Source: Fimbriimonadaceae bacterium (lineage in GTDB: Bacteria; Armatimonadota; UBA10988). Taken from it: 64,000 nucleotides of DNA. The notes under the pieces were generated by a model. It saw nothing but the letters and a program-made list of their open reading frames with translations. It did no database searches and was not told the origin of the DNA. Both the position numbers and the translations under genes were made by a program. Positions 1-6,903 of this stretch are shown piece after piece (within the stretch, counting starts at the first letter, position 1; each line of letters starts with the position of its first letter). The stretch lies in contig JADZEX010000020.1 in assembly GCA_020850355.1 (NCBI GenBank), forward strand, positions 186,001 to 250,000, read 5' to 3'.

Positions 1-1
1 A

Positions 2-79
2 CGCACCTTGACCGGCCAGGTTGACGGCCGGTTGCAGGTCGAGTGGGTCGGCAAGCCCGATCCCGGCCTGAAGGACTGA
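2..79 (+). CDS. 3' end of an unidentified protein (partial)
   Basis: An open frame runs in from the left edge and ends at TGA 77-79; the last 25 residues end in PDPGLKD. The frame is too short for the ORF track and too short to assign. It is likely a real gene end because the converging gene on the other strand stops only 12 bases away, which matches the tight packing elsewhere in the window. No function can be given. Confidence 0.45.
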   Translation, partial: RTLTGQVDGRLQVEWVGKPDPGLKD

Positions 80-91
80 CCGGGCTCCGCG

Positions 92-1432
92 TCAGCGCTG
101 CGCCAGGAGCCAGTCAGCCGCGGCCGGCAGGTCATCCACCACGGCCGTGCCCGCCAGATCGGGCCGCTGCGCCAGGCGCGCCTCACTGGCGGCGCCGTGT
201 CCGCTGCGCACCAGGATCGGCTGCAGACCGGCCAGCACGGCGGTCTCCAGATCGCCCAGCGTGTCGCCGATGTAGCAGCCGCCGGCGCTCTCCAGGTGCA
301 GCTCGGACGCCGCGTCGAGCAGCAGTTGCGGGTTCGGCTTGGCGTTCTCAGTCGGCTCCAGGCTAGGATGCACCGCCCGCTCGCCCGCTCCGGTGCTGTA
401 GCAGAAGGCGTCGAAGCAGGCGCCCTCTTGCTGCAGGAACCAGGCCAGCCGATCGAAAACGCTGTCGACCACGCTGGAGGTCACGTAGCCTGCGCCGACA
501 GCGCTCTGCGAACTCAGCACGACGCTGGCCCAACCGGCCTCGTGCAGCCGCCGCAGGGCGCGTCCGGCGCCGGGGATCGGCTGCAGCAGCTCCGGCCCGC
601 TGCGCCACGACGGCGCCACGTTGAGCACGCCGTCGCGGTCCAGACCGAGCAGCCGTCGCCCCGCTTCAGTCGGTTCCGGCAGCAGCGCCACGGTCTGCGG
701 CGCAACCTCCTGCCGCCGCAGGTCGTAGAGCCGGTAGCGGTGCGGAAACTCGCCAAAGGCCGGCGCCGTCGTGAAGCAGGTGTCGCCGAGGTCGATTCGC
801 TCGGTGCCGGGATGGTAGTGCCCCGAGAGACTCAGCACCACCTTGTTGGAGCCGACGATCTGCTGCACCAGGTGCTCGCCCTCGAAGTAAGTGTGCGGCC
901 AGCCCTCGTTCAGCGCTGGCGTCACCACGAAGTGCTGCAGATGAACCTGCGGCGGGCTGTCAGCCGCGGCCAGGACCTGCTCCAGCAGCACCCGCTCGCG
1001 GTCCAGCCGCCGTGGCACGTTGGCCTGCGCGTCGCGGTCCCAGAAGCTGACGAAGCGGTAGCCGCCCAGATCAACCACCGGCTGCGGTGGGAAGATCCGC
1101 GCCAGGGCCCGATGGTCGTCGTGGTTGCCCGGCAGCACCAGGTAAGGCACCCCGCTGCGCTGCAGGATCTGTCGCAGCAGCTCGTAGTCGGCCAGCACCG
1201 CGGCGTCCCAGAGCGGTCGCTGATAGTCGTAGTAGTCGTCACCATCCAGCAGATAGCCTGGCACATCGAGCAGGTCGCCGGTCACCAGCAGCACCTGCGC
1301 CCCGGCGGCGACGGCCTGGCTGACGGCCTGCTCGAAGAGCGCCGGCATCAGCCGGCACCGCCGCTTGACACTGCGGCTGGTCCCTGGCTGGTGCCACCGC
1401 AGGTGCAGGTCGGAGAACTGCGCAAGACGCAT
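92..1432 (-). CDS. Metallophosphoesterase fused to a HAD-IIIA phosphatase
   Basis: Two hydrolase domains lie in one 446-residue chain. Residues 1 to about 245 form a calcineurin-like metallophosphoesterase: FSDLHL supplies D8 and H10, followed by VTGDLLD, LPGNHDDH and a late GHYH, the usual dinuclear metal ligands. From about residue 262 a HAD phosphatase of the histidinol-phosphatase/GmhB type begins with LDRDGVLN (nucleophile and acid aspartates), then a lysine in AKPNPQ and the acidic YIGDTLGD. Each family normally occurs as a separate protein. The first half resembles CpdA/Icc-type nucleotide phosphodiesterases and the second a small-molecule phosphomonoesterase, so two-step cleavage of one substrate is conceivable but only inferred. 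No signal peptide is visible, so it should be cytoplasmic. It converges on the partial gene at the left edge. Confidence 0.85.
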   Translation of the reverse strand: MRLAQFSDLHLRWHQPGTSRSVKRRCRLMPALFEQAVSQAVAAGAQVLLVTGDLLDVPGYLLDGDDYYDYQRPLWDAAVLADYELLRQILQRSGVPYLVLPGNHDDHRALARIFPPQPVVDLGGYRFVSFWDRDAQANVPRRLDRERVLLEQVLAAADSPPQVHLQHFVVTPALNEGWPHTYFEGEHLVQQIVGSNKVVLSLSGHYHPGTERIDLGDTCFTTAPAFGEFPHRYRLYDLRRQEVAPQTVALLPEPTEAGRRLLGLDRDGVLNVAPSWRSGPELLQPIPGAGRALRRLHEAGWASVVLSSQSAVGAGYVTSSVVDSVFDRLAWFLQQEGACFDAFCYSTGAGERAVHPSLEPTENAKPNPQLLLDAASELHLESAGGCYIGDTLGDLETAVLAGLQPILVRSGHGAASEARLAQRPDLAGTAVVDDLPAAADWLLAQR

Positions 1433-1500
1433 CGGACGCTCCGCCCGCGAGCGTACCCGCCCACCGTGGCGGCGTCAACGGCGAGGCCCTCCGGCCGCCA

Positions 1501-1530
1501 CTGCACGGCGAAGCCTGATGCTGTTACAAT
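1501..1530 (+). promoter_or_regulatory. Putative sigma-70 promoter of the ATPase-nuclease cassette
   Basis: A TACAAT -10 box at 1525-1530 lies 18 bases below a weak CTGCAC -35 box. A start site near 1537 would leave a leader of about 12 bases with AGGA in front of the ATG at 1549. The box stands in the short gap between the divergent phosphatase gene and the ATPase gene. The -10 is good and the -35 poor. Confidence 0.45.
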
Positions 1531-1548
1531 GGACCGCAGGAAACGACG

Positions 1549-2943
1549 ATGCGTATCCTGCTCTCCAATCTCGGGTTGCTGCCCCACGCCGAGCTCCGCT
1601 TGGCTCCATTGACCATCATCTGCGGCGACAACAACAGCGGAAAGACCTACGCCACGTACGCAATCCACGGCCTCTTCAGCTACCTGCATGAGACCCATGA
1701 GCTCCCTGTCGACGACCTCGTGATCGACACACTGCTACGGGCCGGGACCGCGCACGTACCGCTGGGTCCCTATCTGGAAAAGGCCCAGGCTCACATGACC
1801 GCCGCCTGCGCTTCCTTCAGTCGGCGCCTGGCCGCGGTGTTTGCTGCTCGTGAGGAGCACTTTCGGGGTGCGGCTGTCGAGGTTCTGCTCGAAGATGGCG
1901 ACCTCCAGATCCCACCTTCCTACCGCCGCGGCCTCTCCTCGGCCTCGGCGGAGGTCTTCACAATCTCCAAGGAGCCAGCCGATGACCATCTTGTGCTGAC
2001 GCTGCTCGGCGAGGGAGACCGCCCGCCACTGCCTCGCGAGGTGCTGCAACACCTGATCGGCGAGGGACTTTGCCAAGTCCTCTTCGGGGCACTCTTCCCG
2101 CGGCCCTTTGTGGTGACTGCCGAGCGCACCGGGATCGCCGTCTTCCGTAAGGAGCTCAACTTCCCGCGCAACCGACTGATAGAAGAACTCGCCGACACTA
2201 ATAAGGAGGTCGATATGTTCGACCTCCTCACTAAGGTCTACACAGACTACGCCATGCCGGTCAAGCACAATGTTGAGTTCACCCGAAACCTGGCTGCTGT
2301 CTCAAAGGACTCCAGCTTCATCGCCACGCAGCACAGCGGGATTCTCGATGCCTTCTCGACCATCATCGGTGGCAGGTACCAGGTGACGCCGGACGACCAG
2401 GTCGTCTTCCGTCCGGCAGCCCAGCCCAAGCTGCTGCTGACGATGGACGAAAGCTCCAGTGCGGTCCGCTCTTGCCTGGCGCTACGGTTCTACTTGCATC
2501 ACGTGGCGCGGGTCGGCGACCTGCTGATCCTCGACGAGCCGGAGCTGAGTCTGCACCCGCGCAACCAGGTCCTGATGGCCCGCCTGCTGGTACGATTGCT
2601 GCATGTCGGCCTGCGGATCATGATCACGACGCACAGCGACTACCTGATCCGCGAGCTGAACACGATGATCCTAATCCAGTCGGGCGGGGATCGCGGCGAG
2701 GCCATTGCGACGCAGCACGGCTACCAGCCGGAGGAGCGTCTACGGCCGGAGGAGGTCGCGCTCTATTCGGCCAGGCAGTCGCAAGTGAAGCGGCCCGGCT
2801 ACAAGAACCGAAGGTCGGTACCCACTTTGGTCCGGGCGCCGATTACCGCCGACCGCGGCATCGCAGCCGACACCTTTGACGACACGATTGAGGGCCTGAA
2901 CAACATCCAGGACGAACTGATCTGGGAGGGGTTCGGTGGATGA
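1549..2943 (+). CDS. OLD/SMC-like AAA ATPase, first gene of a defence-like pair
   Basis: A 464-residue ABC-class ATPase of the AAA_15/AAA_21 (OLD-like) group without the usual C-terminal TOPRIM domain. Walker A is GDNNSGKT at residues 26-33, right after a short N-terminal strand. An ABC-signature-like ESSSAVRS precedes the Walker B LLILDEPELSLHP at about 325-337, and the H-switch is ITTHSDYLI near 360. The middle (about 60-300) is helical and probably forms the coiled coil. The C-terminal 90 residues have no domain I recognise. The stop overlaps the start of the nuclease-like gene by 8 bases, so the two are probably co-translated. Proteins of this class serve as the sensor ATPase in two-gene defence systems such as PARIS (AriA) and AbiL. 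Base composition is lower than the surroundings: a hand count of 2161-2280 gives 61 of 120 G+C, which suggests transfer. Function in defence is inferred. Confidence 0.8.
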   Translation: MRILLSNLGLLPHAELRLAPLTIICGDNNSGKTYATYAIHGLFSYLHETHELPVDDLVIDTLLRAGTAHVPLGPYLEKAQAHMTAACASFSRRLAAVFAAREEHFRGAAVEVLLEDGDLQIPPSYRRGLSSASAEVFTISKEPADDHLVLTLLGEGDRPPLPREVLQHLIGEGLCQVLFGALFPRPFVVTAERTGIAVFRKELNFPRNRLIEELADTNKEVDMFDLLTKVYTDYAMPVKHNVEFTRNLAAVSKDSSFIATQHSGILDAFSTIIGGRYQVTPDDQVVFRPAAQPKLLLTMDESSSAVRSCLALRFYLHHVARVGDLLILDEPELSLHPRNQVLMARLLVRLLHVGLRIMITTHSDYLIRELNTMILIQSGGDRGEAIATQHGYQPEERLRPEEVALYSARQSQVKRPGYKNRRSVPTLVRAPITADRGIAADTFDDTIEGLNNIQDELIWEGFGG

Positions 2944-3481
2944 CCTCGAGGTTCTCGACGAGCTGATCCGATCCACTGCGGTGGTCACAGTGTCTTCGGC
3001 CACGCGGCGACTCACTCTGTCAGAGCCGTCGCAGCCAGGCTGCACCATCGAGGTGCTTGGCGTGGACGACGGCGCAGTCTGTTTTCGCGCGGATGCCTTC
3101 CCCGATCCTGGTGCCATCTTCTCAGGCGCGAACGGCTGCTGCTGCCGCAGCGACTTCATTCTGTTTGTTGCCCACAAAGACCAGCTCTATGTGGTCTGCA
3201 TCGAGATCAAGAGCACCTCTGACAAGGCTGAGCACATCCAGCAGCAGCTTCGCGGCGCAGCTTGCCTGGTGGAGTACACCCAAGCCGTTGGACGACACTT
3301 CTGGTCACAGCCGGACTTCCTCAAGGGCATCCGAATGCGGTTTGTATGCATCGCCCAAACGAGCCTTAACCAGCGCCGACCAGTCATCGACCGGCCGAAG
3401 GGGAGGCATGACCGGCCCGACCGTCCGCTGCGGGTTTCCGCCGCGAAGGAGGTCGAACTGAAGAGGCTCCTGCACGGCTGA
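2936..3481 (+). CDS. Small PD-(D/E)XK-like nuclease, partner of the ATPase
   Basis: A 181-residue protein whose centre reads like a PD-(D/E)XK nuclease core: an aspartate in RSDFILF (D73), a strand ending in CIEIKS (E90, K92), then a helix with HIQQQLRGA (Q103/Q104), matching the order D-(n)-ExK-Q. The cluster CCC just before D73 (residues 68-70) is unusual. The C-terminal 40 residues are basic and proline-rich. The start overlaps the ATPase gene by 8 bases. I recognise no named family. The motif reading is visible, while nuclease activity is inferred from fold similarity. A DUF4435 or RloB partner, as in PARIS or AbiL, does not fit the motif order. The next gene converges from the other strand 15 bases away, so the cassette has just these two genes. 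Confidence 0.6.
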   Translation: MDDLEVLDELIRSTAVVTVSSATRRLTLSEPSQPGCTIEVLGVDDGAVCFRADAFPDPGAIFSGANGCCCRSDFILFVAHKDQLYVVCIEIKSTSDKAEHIQQQLRGAACLVEYTQAVGRHFWSQPDFLKGIRMRFVCIAQTSLNQRRPVIDRPKGRHDRPDRPLRVSAAKEVELKRLLHG

Positions 3482-3496
3482 CCTCGCGCCGGCCCG

Positions 3497-5383
3497 CTAC
3501 GGCCGCCACTGCACGGCCACCGCTTCGCCTGCCGGCAGGTTCAGGCCGGTCGGATCGCAGCGGGTCGCCGGGCCGAAGAGCAGCTTCGGCGCGGCGAGTT
3601 GCCAGGGCAGCTCAACCGGCTGGGTGGTGCCGTTGGCGAGCAGCATCAACGCCTCGTCGCCGCGGCGCCAGGCGCGGGCGGCGACGCCGGGCGGGAGTTG
3701 GCCGAGACCGGTGGGCGGCGCCGGCTCGACCGACAGCAGCAGCGGGGTGAGTGCCTTGACCTCGCCGATCACGGCGGTGACGTCGGGCCAGCGGCGGTCG
3801 AAGCCGAGCGGGTCGCGGCGGAGGTCGCCGAAGCTGTAGCAGATCAGCCCCTGGGCCCCGGCGGCCAGGCAGGCGTAGAGCATCGTACGCATCTCGCCGC
3901 GGGTCGGCGCGCGGCCTTGGGCCTTCTCGGCTGCGGTCGTCTTGTAGACCGCCCAGTCGAAGACCTGCGGCACCTGCCAGACACTGCCCTGCCCAGCCAT
4001 CGCCGCGACCGTCTGGCTGGTCCAGTCCTGGGCCATCGACAGCGGCCTGGTCGGCACCGGGTACGGGTCGGTGCCCAGGATGTCGGTTGTGTCGACGTAG
4101 CCGGCCAGCTCGCCGACCTGGTAGAGCACGACCCAGGCTGGGTGGTTGGGGTCGCCGTCGACCACCTGGCGGTACCGCTTGACCAGCTCGGCGTGGTACT
4201 CCAGCGACAGCTCATCGTTGACGTACCAGGCCAGCAGCGCCGGATGCTCGCGGAACTCGCGCACCACGCCGGCGGTGATGTCAGCGACGTCGGTCCACGG
4301 GCCGACCTGCTTCGGGCGCCAGGTGGTGCCGTCGTAGAGGTCCTTGACCGAAGCGATCACCCGCAGCCCGGCCGCCTGGGCGGCGTCGAGGTAGCCCCGA
4401 GTGCGCTGCAGGTCGGGACCGAGCAGGCCGTAAGGCATCAAGCAGTTGAAGCCGGCGGCGGCGATCAGCTTGAGGTCGGCGGGCGAGGCGAAGCCGTCGT
4501 AGATCCCCAGCGGCAGCACCGGTTCGCCGTTGACGATCGTCCGGCCATGCTCGTCGAGGTAGACCGACGGCCGCGGCGCGGCGGGATCGACGATGGTCAG
4601 GTCGGCGCTGCTGCTGGCCAGCTCCCGCTCGCCCTGGCGCAGGCTGGTGCGGACCTGGTAGGGGCCGGCGGCCAGGCCGGTCGTCGGCACCGCCAGCCGC
4701 CCCCGGCGCTGGTTGAGGCTCAGCGGACGCTGCCAGACTTCCCGCTCGCCCTGCCGCAGTGCGACGGTGACGGCCAGCTCGGCCAACGGCGGGTCGCCGG
4801 CCAGGCGGTCGGCCACTACCGCCTCGGCGGTAGCAGGCTGCCCGGCGGTCAGGCGGCCGCGGTAACGGGGACCGTGCAGCGCCGTGCGCAGCGGTGGGTC
4901 CAGCAGTTCGGCCACCTCCAGGTCGTCGAACCAGGCCACGCCGGTCATCTCGCGCCGCAGGTAGAGCGCGATGCTGGTGCGCTGGGCGTCGGGTCGGATG
5001 CCGACGCTGCCGCGGATCTGCTGCCAGTCGTGAGTGCCCTTGACCCCCGCCGGGTAGTGGCCGCCGAGGTAGCGGGTGCCCTCGTACAGCTCCAGGCAGA
5101 TGGTCGCCCCGGTGTCGCTGCCGGCGACGTCGGCGGTCTTGACCCAGACGCTGAAACCGTAGCGCCGGCCCGGCTGCAACGGCAGGTTGAGGGTCGCCAG
5201 CGGATAGGCCGCGGCGTCCCGGTTCTCGAGGCGCAGGCAGCCGGGTGAGGTGCGGCCACCCGTGGCGACCCAGCGCACCTGGGTCGGCAGACTCCAGCCG
5301 GCGGCGCCAGCGTCGAAGCCTGGGTTCGGCACCAGGTTATCAGGCGCGCCGAGGGTCAGCAGGCAGAGCATCCAGAGCATCAT
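3497..5383 (-). CDS. Secreted glycoside hydrolase-like protein with N-terminal carbohydrate-binding module
   Basis: A 628-residue exported protein. A short hydrophobic leader (MMLWMLCLLTLGA) is followed by a CBM4/9-like beta-sandwich at about 18-160, starting NLVPNPGFDAGAAGW and ending with the typical VAWFDDLEV. A second beta domain lies near 165-265. A TIM-barrel domain of clan GH-A type runs from about 270 to 540, with INGEPVLPLGIYDGF as the first strand and AWYVNDELSLEYH as the probable acid/base strand. A small C-terminal beta domain closes the chain. The architecture suggests glycan processing outside the membrane, but I cannot assign a GH family or substrate. The ATG lies inside the end of the upstream SpoIIM-like gene (44 bases of overlap), so the two are likely co-transcribed. 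Confidence 0.7.
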   Translation of the reverse strand: MMLWMLCLLTLGAPDNLVPNPGFDAGAAGWSLPTQVRWVATGGRTSPGCLRLENRDAAAYPLATLNLPLQPGRRYGFSVWVKTADVAGSDTGATICLELYEGTRYLGGHYPAGVKGTHDWQQIRGSVGIRPDAQRTSIALYLRREMTGVAWFDDLEVAELLDPPLRTALHGPRYRGRLTAGQPATAEAVVADRLAGDPPLAELAVTVALRQGEREVWQRPLSLNQRRGRLAVPTTGLAAGPYQVRTSLRQGERELASSSADLTIVDPAAPRPSVYLDEHGRTIVNGEPVLPLGIYDGFASPADLKLIAAAGFNCLMPYGLLGPDLQRTRGYLDAAQAAGLRVIASVKDLYDGTTWRPKQVGPWTDVADITAGVVREFREHPALLAWYVNDELSLEYHAELVKRYRQVVDGDPNHPAWVVLYQVGELAGYVDTTDILGTDPYPVPTRPLSMAQDWTSQTVAAMAGQGSVWQVPQVFDWAVYKTTAAEKAQGRAPTRGEMRTMLYACLAAGAQGLICYSFGDLRRDPLGFDRRWPDVTAVIGEVKALTPLLLSVEPAPPTGLGQLPPGVAARAWRRGDEALMLLANGTTQPVELPWQLAAPKLLFGPATRCDPTGLNLPAGEAVAVQWRP

Positions 5384-6320
5384 CGGGTCTCCCGCGTCCG
5401 CTGGTCAGATAGTACGCCAGCAGCGCCGCCAGCACGAGCGCCAACAGCAGCTTCAACGGCGCTGGCGCCGGCCAGGGCGTCAGCAGTCCCTCGACCAGCG
5501 CCGCCAGGACGAAGCCGCCCAGCCCGCCGCCCAGCAGCGTGAAGGCCTGCGGCCCGGTCTGGGCAAGCGCCCGCAGCCGCGAGCGGCGCCCCCCGTGGAG
5601 GACCGCCCAGCCGAGTTGCAGGCCGGCCGCCGCCACCGTCAGCAGCGCCGGTAGCTCCAGCACGCCATGCGGCGCGACCGCTGCCAGGAAGTCCAGCCCG
5701 CCGCCCTGGGCCGTCGCCAGACCGGCCAGGCCGCCGAGTAGGAACCCGTTGCGCAGCAGGGCCGCCAGGCTGCCGAGGCCAAGGAAGATGCCGCCGGCGA
5801 AGGCGACCAACGCGGCGGTCAGGTTGTTGGTCAACAGGAACCCGGTCAGCGCCACGAAGACGCCCGGCGGGATCTGGCCGCTCGGGTCGACGGCCAGGTC
5901 GGCCGTCAGCGCGCCGGGCACAAACAGCCGGGCGGCGGTCGGCTCGCGGTAGACCGTGACAAAGGCCAGCAGCGTGGCCGCGGCGAAGAGGGCCGTGCTG
6001 ACCAGCAGGAACGGCGCCGCGGCCCGCCAGCGCGCGGGGTAGGCCGTCAGCCAGTCCGCGCGGCGGCGGGGTGCCCGGCGCGGGGCAGCGTAGAGCAGGC
6101 TATGGGCCCGGGCACAAAGCCGGTTGAGCCAGGCCAGCAGCTCGGGATCGGGGAGGTGCACCGCGGCGTAGGCCAGGTCGCCGGTGGTCTGGCGATAGAG
6201 CGGCCCGAACTGCCGCAGGCCCGGGCCAGCCAGGGATCCGGCGGTCTGCAACTGGTCGCAGCAGGCGCTCAACTGTTGCCAGCGCTGCTGTCGCGCCGCG
6301 ACAAACTGCTCGACCGTCAC
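5340..6320 (-). CDS. SpoIIM/DUF95-like membrane protein
   Basis: The ORF track starts this gene at 6485, but that extension is an alanine/proline-rich shadow of the FmdB gene. A GTG at 6320, preceded by GGAGG at a spacing of 8, gives VTVEQFVAARQQRW and a 326-residue protein. The N-terminal 110 residues are soluble and helical. The rest carries about six membrane helices with the glycine-rich FTGFLLTNNL-type and NGFLLGGLAG segments of the stage II sporulation protein M (DUF95) family. In many non-sporulating bacteria DUF95 proteins sit beside RDD or ABC proteins and their role is unknown. Nothing else here suggests sporulation. Confidence 0.75.
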   Translation of the reverse strand: MTVEQFVAARQQRWQQLSACCDQLQTAGSLAGPGLRQFGPLYRQTTGDLAYAAVHLPDPELLAWLNRLCARAHSLLYAAPRRAPRRRADWLTAYPARWRAAAPFLLVSTALFAAATLLAFVTVYREPTAARLFVPGALTADLAVDPSGQIPPGVFVALTGFLLTNNLTAALVAFAGGIFLGLGSLAALLRNGFLLGGLAGLATAQGGGLDFLAAVAPHGVLELPALLTVAAAGLQLGWAVLHGGRRSRLRALAQTGPQAFTLLGGGLGGFVLAALVEGLLTPWPAPAPLKLLLALVLAALLAYYLTSGRGRPDDALDALPADPRRA

Positions 6321-6372
6321 CGGGCGGACCTCCGCCGCGACGTTCCGCGCCGCCGCGACGGCTCCTGCCGGC

Positions 6373-6744
6373 TCAGCTCTTGGCGGGCGCTGCGGTGGTG
6401 GCGGTCGACGCGCTGCTGCTGCTGCCGCTGCCGCTGCTGCTGCTGTCCGACGCACTGCTGCTGCTGGCCGTGCTGCTGCTCGCACTGCTCTCGCTGCTGG
6501 CGGCCGGGGTCGGGCTGCTGGTGGACTCGCCGTCCTTGGCTTTGGCCGAGCCGCCGTTGGGTCCCGACTTGCTGTAGTCGTTGACGTGCCAGCCGCTGCC
6601 CTTGAAGACCAGCGCCGCGGCGTGGTAGACCTTGCGCACCTCGGCGCTGCCGCAAGCGGCGCACGCCGGCAGCGGCGCCTTCCACTCCTGGCGCACTTCG
6701 AAGGTGTGCTCGCATTCCCGGCACTTGAACTCGTAGAGCGGCAT
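6373..6744 (-). CDS. FmdB-family zinc-ribbon protein with serine-rich tail
   Basis: Residues 1-45 are a classic FmdB zinc ribbon: MPLYEFKCRECEHTFEV supplies the first CxxC and CAACGSAEVRKVY the second. Family members are typically 60-110 residues and are thought to be small regulatory or accessory proteins. Here the ribbon is followed by a tail of about 60 residues made almost only of serine and alanine, probably disordered, and encoded by a run of AGC codons. The gene precedes the SpoIIM-like gene on the same strand by about 50 bases. Confidence 0.85.
   Translation of the reverse strand: MPLYEFKCRECEHTFEVRQEWKAPLPACAACGSAEVRKVYHAAALVFKGSGWHVNDYSKSGPNGGSAKAKDGESTSSPTPAASSESSASSSTASSSSASDSSSSGSGSSSSASTATTAAPAKS
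6410..6500. repeat. CTG/CAG trinucleotide-rich tract in the FmdB tail
   Basis: The + strand shows repeated CTG units (short uninterrupted runs separated by CCG, TCC or GCA), which read as serine AGC codons on the coding strand. Length changes here would add or remove serines without breaking the frame. Confidence 0.7.
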
Positions 6745-6778
6745 CGTCGAACACCTCGCGCCTGTGGCGTCGCGCTCC

Positions 6779-6784
6779 AGTATA
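6779..6784 (-). promoter_or_regulatory. Putative -10 box for the FmdB-SpoIIM-glycosidase run
   Basis: Read on the minus strand the sequence is TATACT, 35 bases above the FmdB start codon, in the gap between divergent genes. No clear -35 lies 17 bases upstream and there is no TGn extension. Confidence 0.35.
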
Positions 6785-6903
6785 CGGCCGAGATCCGCCG
6801 CGGCTGGCGGAGTTTACAGGATGCTTACCGCCGGACGTGGCGCGGCAGGCCCCGCGCCGCCAGCCGCGAATGAGCCGACGACAGCGGGGACGGAGGTCAC
6901 GAG

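Noticed and set aside
6321-6485. N-terminal extension of the SpoIIM-like ORF
   Set aside because: It lies inside the FmdB gene and is only alanine and proline; GTG 6320 has a good ribosome site.
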